A stretch of DNA of 64,000 nt from CALOBA01 sp942491465. Lineage in GTDB: Bacteria; Pseudomonadota; Gammaproteobacteria; Chromatiales; Chromatiaceae. Shown here piece by piece: positions 51,921 to 64,000 of this stretch. A program made the position numbers and the translations under genes. Numbering within the stretch: the first letter of the stretch is position 1; every line of letters begins with the position of its first letter. The stretch lies in the NCBI GenBank assembly GCA_942491465.1, contig CALOBA010000017.1, forward strand, positions 1-64,000, in the 5' to 3' direction. The notes beneath the pieces were generated by a model. The model was not told where the DNA came from. It saw nothing but the letters and a program-made list of their open reading frames with translations, and did not search any database.

Positions 51921-54611
51921 ATGCTGAACCTGGACCTGAGATCGCTGATCGGTAAGCTCAACCTGACCTGCCGCCAATCCCTGGAGGGCGCGGCGGTGTT
52001 GTGCATGAATCAGGGCAACTACGAGGTCGAGATCGAGCACGTCCTTGCCAAGCTGATCGAGTATCCCGGGCAGGACTTTCAGGTGATCCTGCGCCACTAC
52101 GAACTCGACGTCGACCACGTCACCAAGGCGATCCAGCGCTCGGTGGAGTCCGGCCGTCGGGGCAACACCGGCAAGCCGGTGTTCTCGCCGCTGCTGATCG
52201 AATGGTTCCAAGATGCCTGGATGTTGGCCTCGGTGGAGATGGGCCTCGGCGAGGTCCGCTCCGGCGTACTGATCGCCGCCCTGGTGGCAAATCAGAACCG
52301 CTTCGGCGGTACTGCGCATATGGATGCCCTGCGCGACATCTCGCCGGAGGACCTGCGCAAGCACTTCATGGACGTCACCGCCGGCTCCGGTGAAGAGGCG
52401 GTCATGGCCGCGACCAAGGCCGCACCGGGCAAAGGCGAGGTGGAGGCCGCCGCCGGTCCCCGCGACGACACGGCGTTGGGGCGCTTCACCATCGACTTCA
52501 CCGGCCGTGCCCGCTCCGGCGACATCGATCCGGTCTTCTGCCGCGATCGCGAGATCCGCCAGATCATCGATATCCTCGGTCGCCGGCGCAAGAACAACCC
52601 CATCGCCGTCGGCGAGGCCGGCGTCGGCAAGACCGCCGTCATCGAGGGCCTTGCCCTGGCCGTGGTCGAGGGCAAGGTGCCCGACGTGCTCGCCGGTGTG
52701 GAGATCTACGGTCTCGACCTCGGCCTGCTGCAGGCCGGCGCCAGCGTCAAGGGCGAGTTCGAGAATCGGCTCAAGAACGTCATCGCCGAGGTGAAGGAAT
52801 CGCCCAAGCCCATCATCCTGTTCATCGACGAGGCGCACACCATGATCGGTGCCGGCGGCTCCGCTGGCGGCTCCGACGCCGCCAACCTGCTGAAGCCGGC
52901 CCTGGCCAGGGGCGAGCTGCGGACCATCGCCGCCACCACCTGGTCGGAGTACAAGAAATACTTCGAGAAGGACCCGGCCCTGGCCCGGCGCTTCCAACTG
53001 GTCAAGCTCGAAGAGCCGTCGCCGGAAGAGGCCGTGGTCATCATCCGCGGCCTGCGCGAGACCTACGAGAAGGCCCACGGCGTCTATGTCCGCGACGATG
53101 CCGTGGAGGCCGCGGCGCGGCTGTCCGCCCGCTACATTTCCGGCCGCCAATTGCCGGACAAGGCCGTCGACGTGCTCGATACCGCCGCCGCCCGCGTCAA
53201 GATATCCGTCAGCGCCCGGCCCGATGCCCTCGACGATGCCGAGCGCCGTTCCCAGACCCTAGCGCGCGAGCGTGACGCCATCGCCCGCGACGTCGAGACC
53301 GGTGTCTGCGCCGACGACGGCCGCTTGGCCGAACTCGACACCCAAATCGTCAAGCTCGACGCCGAGGCCGAAGACATCCGCCAGCGCTGGGATGCCGAGC
53401 GCGAGAAGGTCGTGCGCATCCTGGAGATCCGCGCGCTGCTGAGCGGCGAGGAGCCCGAGCCGGCCGCCGCCGATCTCGAGGCAGGGGAGGGCGGCGCCGA
53501 GGCGGCGCCGGTCGCCATCGATGCCGACGCCCTCAAGGCCGAGCTGGCACAGCTCCAAGGCGAGCTCACCGCGTTGCAGGGCGACGCCGCGCTGGTGGAC
53601 TACGAGGTCACCCCCGAGGTGGTCGGTCGCGTCATCGCCGACTGGACCGGCATCCCCATGGGCAAGATGGTGCGCGACGAGGCCAAGACCATCCTCAGCT
53701 TCGGCGACGACCTGCGCCGCCGCATCAAGGGCCAGGACCACGCCGTGGCCGCCATCGAGCAGGGCATGCGCGCCGCCAAGGCCGGCATCGCCAACCCCGA
53801 CACCCCCATGGGCGTGTTCCTGTTCGTCGGCCCCAGCGGCGTCGGCAAGACCGAGCTGGCCCTGGGCGTCGCCGATCAGCTGTTCGGCGGCGAGCGATTC
53901 ATGGTCACCATCAACATGTCCGAGTTCCAGGAGAAGCACACCGTCTCCCGGCTCATCGGCTCGCCACCGGGCTATGTGGGCTACGGCGAGGGCGGCGTGC
54001 TCAGCGAAGGCGTGCGCCAGCGCCCGTACTCGGTGGTCCTGCTCGACGAGGTGGAGAAGGCCGATCTGGAGGTCATGAACCTGTTCTACCAGGTCTTCGA
54101 CAAGGGCACGCTGTCCGACGGCGAGGGCCGACTGATCGACTTCAAGAACACCATTGTGTTCCTGACCAGCAACCTGGCCTCCGACATCGTCACCGCCATG
54201 TGCGCCGACGACGAATGGCCCGACTCCGAGGCCCTGTTGGAGGCCATCCGCCCGGTGCTCAGCGATCACTTCAAGCCGGCGCTGCTCGCGCGCATGCAGA
54301 TCGTGCCCTTCTTCCCGATCCGCAAGGAGGTCATGGGCGATATCGTCGAGCTCAAACTCAACAAGGTCGGCAAGCGCCTGGAGGCCAGCCACAAGATGTC
54401 CTTCGGTTACAGCCCCGAGGTGGTGCAGCAGATCGCGGCGCGCTGCACCGAGGTCGAGACCGGTGCCCGCAATATCGACTACATCATCAACGGCAACCTA
54501 CTGCCGCACATCTCCACCGAGATCCTCGCCCGCATGGGCGATGAGCAGATGCCCGCCAGCCTGCAGATCGGCATCGGCGAAGACGGGGAGTTCACCCTCG
54601 ACCTGAGCTGA
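51921..54611 (+). CDS. tssH: Type VI secretion AAA+ ATPase TssH (ClpV)
   Basis: An 896-residue ClpB-type unfoldase that recycles contracted sheath. It has an N-terminal repeat domain, a first ATPase with GEAGVGKTA (about 230) and LFIDEAHTMIG, a middle coiled region, and a second ATPase with GPSGVGKTE (about 637) followed by RPYSVVLLDEVEKAD. Last tss gene in this run. A hairpin (GCCCTGCGG at 54619 with CCGCAGGGC at 54646) follows the stop and can end the transcript; the rest of 54612-54902 has no gene. Confidence 0.94.
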   Translation: MLNLDLRSLIGKLNLTCRQSLEGAAVLCMNQGNYEVEIEHVLAKLIEYPGQDFQVILRHYELDVDHVTKAIQRSVESGRRGNTGKPVFSPLLIEWFQDAWMLASVEMGLGEVRSGVLIAALVANQNRFGGTAHMDALRDISPEDLRKHFMDVTAGSGEEAVMAATKAAPGKGEVEAAAGPRDDTALGRFTIDFTGRARSGDIDPVFCRDREIRQIIDILGRRRKNNPIAVGEAGVGKTAVIEGLALAVVEGKVPDVLAGVEIYGLDLGLLQAGASVKGEFENRLKNVIAEVKESPKPIILFIDEAHTMIGAGGSAGGSDAANLLKPALARGELRTIAATTWSEYKKYFEKDPALARRFQLVKLEEPSPEEAVVIIRGLRETYEKAHGVYVRDDAVEAAARLSARYISGRQLPDKAVDVLDTAAARVKISVSARPDALDDAERRSQTLARERDAIARDVETGVCADDGRLAELDTQIVKLDAEAEDIRQRWDAEREKVVRILEIRALLSGEEPEPAAADLEAGEGGAEAAPVAIDADALKAELAQLQGELTALQGDAALVDYEVTPEVVGRVIADWTGIPMGKMVRDEAKTILSFGDDLRRRIKGQDHAVAAIEQGMRAAKAGIANPDTPMGVFLFVGPSGVGKTELALGVADQLFGGERFMVTINMSEFQEKHTVSRLIGSPPGYVGYGEGGVLSEGVRQRPYSVVLLDEVEKADLEVMNLFYQVFDKGTLSDGEGRLIDFKNTIVFLTSNLASDIVTAMCADDEWPDSEALLEAIRPVLSDHFKPALLARMQIVPFFPIRKEVMGDIVELKLNKVGKRLEASHKMSFGYSPEVVQQIAARCTEVETGARNIDYIINGNLLPHISTEILARMGDEQMPASLQIGIGEDGEFTLDLS

Positions 54612-54902
54612 CCCTAGAGCCCTGCGGGCCGGTCCGGGACTGGGACCGCAGGGCCGCGCCGGCGTCGAATGACCGGGAGAAAGACGTCTCGTGCCGCCGG
54701 GGTCTACGTCGACGCCGACACCCCGCCATTCGTCGCCAAGTGTGAGAAGACGCATCAACCTCCCGTGCTGTCATCTCCCGCGGATGCCGCTCGCAGTGGA
54801 GCAAGACAAAGCCCACGTTGGGCCTCAAGACCCTCCGATCCGGCATCCTTAACGTTCCTGCCTCAGCGCGCTCGCGTCGCAGCAGGTGCCGCCCGGGCGA
54901 TC

Positions 54903-56168
<1,266 letters not shown>

Positions 56169-56226
56169 TGGTTTGTGTCGGTGCAAGACTGGGGGTGACT
56201 GGGATGACGTCGATTGAGGTGTCTTT

Positions 56227-56412
<186 letters not shown>

Positions 56413-56456
56413 TCGACAACGACGAAATCAACCTCGGTGGTTGCGGGATGTCGCAC

Positions 56457-56490
56457 AACAAAAAAGGGCGACCGGCAAGACCGGTCGCCC
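56457..56490 (-). terminator. Rho-independent terminator of the glnK-amt operon
   Basis: On the minus strand GGGCGACCGG with loop TCTTG pairs to CCGGTCGCCC and is followed by TTTTTTG. It lies 66 bases after the stop of the second amt gene. Confidence 0.9.
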
Positions 56491-56555
56491 CTTCTGTCCG
56501 TTGCGCCCTTCGCGCCTTTGCGGTCAAGGCGTGAAGGGCAGGGCACAGCGCTCCG

Positions 56556-57905
56556 TCAGATGATATACCCGCGCTCGTCGTGCAGCGCCAGGTCGAGGCC
56601 CTCGGTCTCCTGCTCCTCGCTGACGCGCAGGCCAATGGTGACCTTGAGCAGGAAGAGGATGAGGAAGCTCAGCAGGCCGCCGTAGGCGAGCACGGCGATG
56701 ACCGAGATGAACTGGATGATCACCTGGGTGCCGATGCCGGTCACGCCCTCGCCGAGGCCGGCGCCGCCGAGGACGGGCGCGGCGAAGACGCCGGTGAGGA
56801 TGGCGCCGACGATGCCGGCGATGCCGTGCACGCCCCAGACGTCCAACGAGTCGTCATAGCCGAGCCAGCGCTTGACCTTGGTCGACGCCAGGTAGGCGAA
56901 CAGCGAGCCGAAGAAGCCGATGGCCAGCGCGCCCATGGGGCCCGCGGTACCGGAGGCCGGGGTGATGGCGACCAGGCCGGCGACGGCGCCGGTGGCGATA
57001 CCCAGCACCGACGGTTTGCCGTGCTCGATCCACTCCGCGAACATCCAGGTCAGGGCCGCGGTGGCGGTGGCGAGCTGGGTGACGACCATGGCCATGCCTG
57101 CGGTGCCGTCGGCGGCCAGCTCGGAGCCGGCGTTGAAGCCGAACCAGCCGACCCACAGCATGGACGCGCCGATGACGGTCAGGCCCAAGTTGTGCGGGGG
57201 CATGGCCGTGGTCGGGTAGCCCTTGCGCTTGCCGAGCATGAGCGCGGCGACCAGGGCCGCGACACCGGCGTTGATGTGCACCACGGTGCCGCCGGCGAAG
57301 TCCAGCGCGTCGCCGGAGCCCTCGGAGACCAGGCCGAGGATGCTGCCCAGGTTGGCGATCCAGCCGCCGCCCCAGACCCAGTGCCAGATGGGCAGATAGA
57401 CCAGGGTCAGCCAGACGGCCATGAAGATCATCATGGCCGAGAACTTCATGCGCTCGGCGAAGGCGCCCACGATCAGCGCCGGGGTGATGATGGCAAAGGT
57501 CATCTGGAAGGTCATGAAGACCGATTCCGGGATGGTGCCGGACATGGCATCGACGGTCACGCCGGACAGGAACAGCTTGTCGAAGCCGCCGATGAAGCCG
57601 CTCAGCGCGCCGCCCTCGGTGGTCGCGAGGCTGTAGCCGTAGATGGCCCAGAGGATGGACATCATGCCGGTGATGGCAAAGCACTGCATGAGCACCGACA
57701 GCACGTTCTTCGAGCGCACCAGGCCGGCGTAGAACAACGACAGCCCGGGGATGGTCATGAACAGGACCAACGCGGTGGCGGTCAGCATCCAGGCGGTGTC
57801 GCCGGAGCTGAGTTCGTCGGCGGATGCGACCGCGGGCAGCACGGTCAGCGCGAGGCCGGCCCCGGCGGTGGTGAGGAGCTGTTTAGGTTTCAGCATAGTA
57901 GTCAC
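56556..57905 (-). CDS. amtB: Ammonium transporter AmtB, second copy
   Basis: A 449-residue AmtB with a signal peptide (LLTTAGAGLALTVLPAVASA) and eleven helices. Landmarks: PGLSLFYAGLVRSKNVLSVL, FAFAERMKFSAMM-type segment, MLWVGWFGFNAGSELAADG, and pore histidines in GGTVVHINAGVAAL and DVWGVHGIAGIVGAIL. It lies 24 bases after glnK, the classical glnK-amtB pair in which GlnK plugs the channel when nitrogen is plentiful. It is expressed from the sigma-54 promoter upstream of the porin gene, or from glnK. Confidence 0.96.
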   Translation of the reverse strand: MTTMLKPKQLLTTAGAGLALTVLPAVASADELSSGDTAWMLTATALVLFMTIPGLSLFYAGLVRSKNVLSVLMQCFAITGMMSILWAIYGYSLATTEGGALSGFIGGFDKLFLSGVTVDAMSGTIPESVFMTFQMTFAIITPALIVGAFAERMKFSAMMIFMAVWLTLVYLPIWHWVWGGGWIANLGSILGLVSEGSGDALDFAGGTVVHINAGVAALVAALMLGKRKGYPTTAMPPHNLGLTVIGASMLWVGWFGFNAGSELAADGTAGMAMVVTQLATATAALTWMFAEWIEHGKPSVLGIATGAVAGLVAITPASGTAGPMGALAIGFFGSLFAYLASTKVKRWLGYDDSLDVWGVHGIAGIVGAILTGVFAAPVLGGAGLGEGVTGIGTQVIIQFISVIAVLAYGGLLSFLILFLLKVTIGLRVSEEQETEGLDLALHDERGYII

Positions 57906-57929
57906 GGTGACTGCTCCTTGGGCGAGGGA

Positions 57930-58268
57930 TCAGAGTGCGTCCGGACCGGTCTCGCCGGTGCGGATGCGGATGACTTGACCGAGGTCGAAGACGAAGATCT
58001 TGCCGTCGCCGATCTTGCCGGTGCGTGCGGCATCGGAGATGGCCTCGATGACCTTTTCCACCAGCGCGTCGTCGACGGCGATCTCGACCTTGATCTTGGG
58101 CAGGAAGTCGACGACGTACTCGGCGCCGCGGTAGAGCTCGGTGTGGCCCTTCTGGCGCCCGAAGCCTTTGACCTCGATGACGGTGATGCCCGAGACGCCG
58201 ATGTCGGCCAGGGCCTCGCGCACATCGTCGAGCTTGAAGGGTTTGATGATGGCTGCGACCAGCTTCAT
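57930..58268 (-). CDS. glnK: Nitrogen regulatory PII protein GlnK
   Basis: A 112-residue PII protein: MKLVAAIIKPFKLDDVREAL, then EVKGFGRQKGHTELYRGAEY. The uridylylated Tyr51 is present in the T-loop (RGAEYVVDFLPK), and the C-terminal GKIGDGKIFVFDL and IRTGETGPDAL complete the family. It senses 2-oxoglutarate and ATP/ADP and controls AmtB. Between the porin gene (84 bases) and amtB (24 bases). Confidence 0.97.
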   Translation of the reverse strand: MKLVAAIIKPFKLDDVREALADIGVSGITVIEVKGFGRQKGHTELYRGAEYVVDFLPKIKVEIAVDDALVEKVIEAISDAARTGKIGDGKIFVFDLGQVIRIRTGETGPDAL

Positions 58269-58352
58269 AAGGGTTTCGCTCTTGTTGCTAAACGTGGGAA
58301 GCCGGGGCAGGGCCCCGGCGATTGGTCCGCGTGGGTGATCAGGTGGGTTGGA

Positions 58353-59243
58353 TCAGAATTCCTTGTTCCAGCCGACCCAGATCTTCGGGTCGTTGTCGTA
58401 GCCGAGGGCCTTCTCGCCGCCGTTCTGGTCGTAGTTGAAGCTGAAGGTGCCGAAGTCGCCGGCCTCCTTGCTGATGGTCGCGCCCCAGCTCCAGTAGTCG
58501 TAGCTCTCGGTCTTCAGGTACAGGTTGCCGTTGGGGGAGGTGCGCAGGACGTCTTCTTCGTCGTGGCGGAAGTCGTAGTAGCCGCCGCGGACGCTGAAGC
58601 CGAAGTCGTAGGGCAGCGCGAATTCGGCACCGCCGTAGTAGTACAGGTCGCCGTCATCGAACAGGCCGCCGTCGTTCTCGCCGTAGACGGTGTAGGCCAG
58701 ACCGAGGGTGAACCACTTCCAGCTTGCGCTACCGCCGATCTCGGCGAAGTCGGAGTCGCGACCGTCGGGGTAGGCGTAGTAGATGCCGCTGATGTCGTAG
58801 CTGAAGTCCTCGCCGATGCTGCCGCCGTAGCCGAGGTAGAGGTCCAGCTCGTAGTTCGGCGAGTTGGAGTCGGAGGAGCCGAGGGTCTCGCCCAGGACCA
58901 CGTAGTTGCCGTCCACGTCGGACAGCGGCACGATGTCGCCGTTGTCATCTTCGTAGGTGGGTACGATGCCGACCACGCTCTGCGACGCGCCCTCGTCGTT
59001 CCAATCGATGTTCGACGCCCAGGTGCCGGCGTAGAAGCCGCTCTCATGCGACACGTCCAGCCCGCCCTGGACGGCGGCGCCGTCCTGGGTCTGGGTCACG
59101 CCGCGCCACATGTAATTGGAGACGGCGCCGATGTTGGCGCTGAAGGCCCAGGGGCCCTCGGCGAGGGCCGCCCCGGAGCAGCCCAGACAGGCGGCGAGCA
59201 GCGTCGTGGTGGCCGTGCGCCGGGAGATGCGTGATGTGTTCAT
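58353..59243 (-). CDS. TorF-family putative porin of the nitrogen operon
   Basis: A 296-residue outer-membrane protein. A signal peptide (TTTLLAACLGCSGAALA) is followed by FSANIGAVSNYMWRGVTQTQ, the typical first strand of the TIGR02001 group. Amphipathic strands follow and it ends IWVGWNKEF with a terminal Phe for BAM insertion. In several proteobacteria this porin precedes glnK-amtB, as here, which suggests a role in ammonium or amino-nitrogen passage. It is the first gene after the sigma-54 promoter. Confidence 0.85.
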   Translation of the reverse strand: MNTSRISRRTATTTLLAACLGCSGAALAEGPWAFSANIGAVSNYMWRGVTQTQDGAAVQGGLDVSHESGFYAGTWASNIDWNDEGASQSVVGIVPTYEDDNGDIVPLSDVDGNYVVLGETLGSSDSNSPNYELDLYLGYGGSIGEDFSYDISGIYYAYPDGRDSDFAEIGGSASWKWFTLGLAYTVYGENDGGLFDDGDLYYYGGAEFALPYDFGFSVRGGYYDFRHDEEDVLRTSPNGNLYLKTESYDYWSWGATISKEAGDFGTFSFNYDQNGGEKALGYDNDPKIWVGWNKEF

Positions 59244-59335
59244 GGACGTCTTGACCTCTTTATAGACGTTGGGTTGGACAAGTCCGGCTCGCTGCGCCGG
59301 CGCTGACGCGCTTTAGGCGTCTGGTGCCGGTGTCT

Positions 59336-59352
59336 ATGCATGTCATGTGCCA
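59336..59352 (-). promoter_or_regulatory. Sigma-54 promoter of the porin-glnK-amtB operon
   Basis: On the minus strand TGGCACATGACATGCAT shows GG and GC exactly 10 bases apart (TGGCAC-N5-ATGCA; consensus TGGCAC-N5-TTGCA). It lies about 95 bases before the porin ATG. Confidence 0.8.
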
Positions 59353-59417
59353 GTAATCCGTTGTGCCCAATCAGCAACGCTTGTGCGCGTTCGTTGCATT
59401 TTTGCATCAACTCTGCC

Positions 59418-59434
59418 TGTGCGATGTTGGTGCA
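59418..59434. promoter_or_regulatory. NtrC site, promoter-proximal
   Basis: TGTGCGATGTTGGTGCA: the right half TGGTGCA matches the NtrC consensus (TGCACYA-N3-TGGTGCA) fully, the left half partly. About 70 bases upstream of the sigma-54 promoter. Confidence 0.6.
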
Positions 59435-59460
59435 TCTATGGGGGTGTCTCGTGGCGTGTA

Positions 59461-59477
59461 TGCACCATGATGGTGCG
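59461..59477. promoter_or_regulatory. NtrC site, distal
   Basis: TGCACCATGATGGTGCG matches the NtrC enhancer consensus in 13 of 14 defined positions. It lies about 115 bases upstream of the sigma-54 promoter and 27 bases from the centre-to-edge of the proximal site, the tandem layout usual for NtrC enhancers. Confidence 0.8.
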
Positions 59478-59559
59478 AATAATCCCCCCCGCGCCCGAAG
59501 CCCGCAGCCCCTATAATGCCCGGCAACCGAATCAACCCATTTCCGGAGGTTTAGAGCTG

Positions 59560-59817
59560 ATGTTGGACCCGAAGCATTTGGACGACCTGGCCCGCCGCAT
59601 CGGCGAGAGCATGCCCAAGGGGCTGCAGGTGTTGCATGAAGACATCAATCGCAGTGTGCGTGGGGCGATCGAATCCGCCCTCGGCCGGCTCGATCTGGTC
59701 ACCCGCGAGGAATTCGATGTGCAGGCCGCCGTGCTCGCCCGCACCCGTGCCCGGCTCGAGGCGCTGGAGGAGAAGGTCGCCGAGCTGGAGGGGGAGAGCG
59801 GCGTCGGCGCGAACTAG
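59560..59817 (+). CDS. ubiK: Ubiquinone biosynthesis accessory factor UbiK
   Basis: An 85-residue coiled-coil protein of the UbiK/YqiC (BMFP) family: LDDLARRIGESMPKGLQVLH, then VTREEFDVQAAVLARTRARL and EALEEKVAEL. It helps the soluble Ubi complex in aerobic ubiquinone synthesis. GGAGG lies 9 bases before the ATG. In many gammaproteobacteria it lies next to comM/yifB, as here. Confidence 0.9.
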   Translation: MLDPKHLDDLARRIGESMPKGLQVLHEDINRSVRGAIESALGRLDLVTREEFDVQAAVLARTRARLEALEEKVAELEGESGVGAN

Positions 59818-59829
59818 CCGGCCTAGCCC

Positions 59830-61350
59830 ATGGGCCTGTGCGTCCTCTACAGCCGCGCCCGCGACGGCATCCACGCGCCGCAGGTCACCGTCGAGGTCCA
59901 TGCCGCCGGCGGGCTGCCGGCGATGACGGTGGTGGGTCTGCCGGAGCTGGCGGTGAGGGAGAGCCGCGACCGGGTGCGCGGCGCCTTGGCCAACGGGCAT
60001 TTTCAGATACCCGGCGGGCGCGTCACCATCAATCTGGCGCCGGCGGACCTGCCGAAGGAGGGCGGTCGCTTCGATCTGCCCATCGCGGTGGGCATCCTCG
60101 GCGCCTCGGGGCAGGTCCGCGTGGAGCGGCTTGGGGCGCACGAGCTGCTCGGCGAGCTGGCCCTGACCGGGGCGCTGCGCTCGGTCAGCGCGGTGCTGCC
60201 GGCGGCGCTGGCGGCCCGCGCCGCCGGTCGCGCGCTGATCCTGCCGCGGGCCAATGCCGAGGAGGCGGCGCTGGTGGGCGGGCTCGACATCCTGCCCGCC
60301 GAGCACCTGCTGGAGGTCTGCGAACACCTCAACGGCACCCGGGCGCTGGCGCCGTTCGACGCCCCGGCGGTGCGCCGGCAGCGCCCGGACTACGCCGACC
60401 TGGCCGACGTGCGCGGCCAGGAGCAGGCCCGGCGGGCGCTGGAGATCGCCGCCGCCGGCGCCCACAGCCTGCTCTTTCTCGGGCCGCCGGGGACCGGCAA
60501 GTCGATGCTCGCCAACCGGCTGCCCGGCATCCTGCCGGCGCTGTCCGACGATGAGGCGCTGGAGGCGGCGGCGATCCGCTCGGTGGCCGCTCAGGAGCCG
60601 CTGGACCCGGCGCGCTGGCGCGAGCGTCCGTTCCGGGCACCGCACCACACGGCATCGGGGGTCGCGCTGGTGGGCGGCGGCAGCAACCCGCGGCCGGGGG
60701 AGATCTCGCTGGCGCACCTGGGGGTCTTGTTTCTCGACGAGCTGCCGGAGTTCGACCGGCGCGTGCTCGAGGTCCTGCGCGAGCCCTTGGAGTCCGGTCG
60801 GATCCACATCTCTCGCGCCGCCCGCCAGGCCCAGTTTCCGGCCCGGTTCCAGCTCGTGGCGGCGATGAACCCCTGTCCCTGCGGTTACCTGGGCGACGAG
60901 AGCGGGCGCTGCCGCTGCTCGCCGGATCAGGTCGCCCGCTATCGGGGGCGGATCTCCGGGCCCCTGCTCGACCGCATCGACATGCAGGTGGAGGTGCCGC
61001 GGCTGCCGCCGGAGCGCCTGAGCGCGGAACCGGGTGCCGGCGGCGAGCCGAGCGCCGCCGTCCGCGCCCGGGTCGAGACCGCCCGCGCCCGGCAGCAGGC
61101 CCGTGCCGGCAAGCCCAACAGCGCGCTCATCTCCCGCGAGATCGAGCGCGACTGCCGCCTCGATGCCGACGGTCGGGCGCTGCTGACCCGGGCCCTGACT
61201 CGATTGGCGTTGTCGGCGCGGGCCTACCACCGCATCCTCAAGCTGGCGCGCACCATCGCCGACCTCGCCGGCAGCGAGGCGGTGACCACCCCCCACATCA
61301 GCGAGGCGATCGGCTACCGACGGCTCGATCGCGGGGCGGGGGGTAGTTGA
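59830..61350 (+). CDS. comM: YifB/ComM family Mg-chelatase-like AAA+ ATPase
   Basis: A 506-residue protein. The N-terminal Lon-protease-like domain is followed by an AAA+ module with FLGPPGTGKSMLANRLPGIL as Walker A and GVLFLDELPEF as Walker B. A zinc-type CPCGYLGDESGRCRCSPDQV segment and a C-terminal helical domain follow. ComM is a hexameric helicase that drives branch migration in natural transformation. It starts 12 bases after ubiK. Confidence 0.95.
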   Translation: MGLCVLYSRARDGIHAPQVTVEVHAAGGLPAMTVVGLPELAVRESRDRVRGALANGHFQIPGGRVTINLAPADLPKEGGRFDLPIAVGILGASGQVRVERLGAHELLGELALTGALRSVSAVLPAALAARAAGRALILPRANAEEAALVGGLDILPAEHLLEVCEHLNGTRALAPFDAPAVRRQRPDYADLADVRGQEQARRALEIAAAGAHSLLFLGPPGTGKSMLANRLPGILPALSDDEALEAAAIRSVAAQEPLDPARWRERPFRAPHHTASGVALVGGGSNPRPGEISLAHLGVLFLDELPEFDRRVLEVLREPLESGRIHISRAARQAQFPARFQLVAAMNPCPCGYLGDESGRCRCSPDQVARYRGRISGPLLDRIDMQVEVPRLPPERLSAEPGAGGEPSAAVRARVETARARQQARAGKPNSALISREIERDCRLDADGRALLTRALTRLALSARAYHRILKLARTIADLAGSEAVTTPHISEAIGYRRLDRGAGGS

Positions 61351-61431
61351 GATGGAATGTCGGATAGTGCCCGCTTTCTTTGATGATTGGTCAGCATCGG
61401 CTCCCGCCAGGCTTGTGAGCGGGAGCGCTTT

Positions 61432-61512
<81 letters not shown>

Positions 61513-61566
61513 TCAGGCTTTCGACCAAACCACATCTCCCCACCTCTCTTCCGGCACAGGCGGATT

Positions 61567-63467
<1,901 letters not shown>

Positions 63468-63471
<4 letters not shown>

Positions 63472-63999
63472 GGCGGCGACCGCCGTCATCCCCCCGCGGC
63501 GGCCTGCGACGGCACGGCTGGGGCCATTGGTGGCGGCAGCGCTACCTGCGCCACAGGCCCCGGGTGCTTGCGGCCGTCGCGGTCATCGCGGCGCTCTGGC
63601 TGATCTGGCCCTATGCCACCGTCCTGCGCCTCCACCAAGTGGCCGCCGACGAGCAGCCCGAGGCCCTCGCCGGCCTGGTGGACATCGACGCGGTGCGCGA
63701 TCAGATCCGTCGGCGGTTGAACAAGGACGCCGACAGCGTCATCGGCGAGGTGTCGGATCCCTTCATCGATTGGATCGCCGCCGCGCTCGAGCAGCCCGGT
63801 GCGGACGCCCTGGAGCGCCAGGTCTCCTACCCGTGGCTGCATGCGCTGCTGCGCCAGCACATCAGCCCGGACCGGGGCCTGCTCGGCCGATTGGGCTGGG
63901 CCTTCTTCTCGTCGCCGACGGACTTTGTGCTGCGCATCGACGGCGACGGGGCCTCGCCGCTGTTTCTGCACCTGCGCCCGAGCCCGGCCGGCTGGAAGG
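63468..63999 (+). CDS. DUF2939-type membrane protein (cut by window end)
   Basis: The ATG at 63468 overlaps the stop of the ABC-F gene (ATGA). The frame stays open to the end of the window. The first 40 residues are very basic (RRRPPSSPRGGLRRHGWGHW), then comes a membrane helix (VLAAVAVIAALWLIWPYATV). LRLHQVAADEQPEALAGLVD and IDAVRDQIRRRLNKDADSVI follow, the pattern of DUF2939 proteins. Function unknown. The last visible part reads FVLRIDGDGASPLFLHLRP. Confidence 0.75.
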
Positions 64000-64000
64000 T

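Noticed and set aside
48531..54611. A contractile prophage tail
   Set aside because: Gene order and the presence of TssA, TssB/C and ClpV identify a type VI secretion set; no phage head, tail-fibre or lysis genes.

Overview
The window comes from a GC-rich gammaproteobacterial phototroph of the purple sulfur bacteria (Chromatiaceae type). Three things support this. The dsr cluster has the sulfur-oxidiser layout (dsrABEFHCMKLJOP, with dsrEFH and dsrL). There is a secreted glycine/tyrosine-rich protein like those that coat sulfur globules. There is also a membrane-bound uptake [NiFe]-hydrogenase. No rRNA, tRNA or CRISPR array was seen, and the genus cannot be fixed from this sequence alone.

Layout. 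1-770: decayed DNA with a TIR-domain remnant and a palindromic repeat. 771-2930: cbiMQO-type cobalt/nickel ECF transporter (minus strand). 3290-5660: sulfur-globule-like protein with a strong promoter, a nitroreductase pseudogene, a BolA-family gene, a small unknown gene and two families of small hairpin elements. 5664-9694: a coupled pair of ATPase genes, one with five near-identical TPR units. 9700-13018: UspA and TPR debris, an unknown membrane-type protein and an ATPase/PD-(D/E)XK protein. 13175-16156: a tightly coupled P450, GNAT and sulfotransferase operon. 16579-19959: a PEP-CTERM-type surface protein and an AlkP/TPR/sulfotransferase-like fusion. 20270-24923: hupS, hupL, hupC, hupD. 24955-27561: two type II toxin-antitoxin loci (one toxin gene carries a nonsense codon), repeat debris and a low-GC orphan. 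28043-31231: a minus-strand set encoding a cysteine-free DsrC-like protein, an orphan Cas6-like protein, two unknown proteins and a TauD/TfdA dioxygenase. 31283-42948: dsr promoter, long structured leader and twelve dsr genes. 43460-43984: YbjN-domain protein. 44278-54611: type VI secretion genes tssA, B, C, E, F, G, H. 54903-59243: nitrogen-regulated amt, amt, glnK and porin genes with a sigma-54 promoter and NtrC sites. 59560-63999: ubiK, comM, an ABC-F ATPase and a DUF2939 gene cut by the window edge.

How it works together. Stored sulfur is reduced and carried by the DsrEFH/DsrC relay, oxidised by DsrAB with DsrL, and linked to the membrane by DsrMKJOP; the globule-like protein would envelop the stored sulfur. 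HupSLC feeds H2 electrons to quinone, and HupD matures HupL. The Co/Ni importer could supply hydrogenase nickel or cobalamin cobalt (inference). dsrN, dsrR and dsrS, which close the cluster in Allochromatium vinosum, are absent here; a 26-bp-stem hairpin and a mobile palindromic element follow dsrP instead. The type VI set lacks the membrane complex, Hcp and VgrG, which must lie elsewhere if the system works.

The most unusual points are these. The Cas6-like gene has no CRISPR context and sits between a redox-dead DsrC paralogue and the dsr operon. A 162-bp element family has ends that coincide with the stop codons of neighbouring genes. The dsrA leader is about 350 nt and highly structured. 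The paired ATPase genes form a compact operon of unknown purpose.
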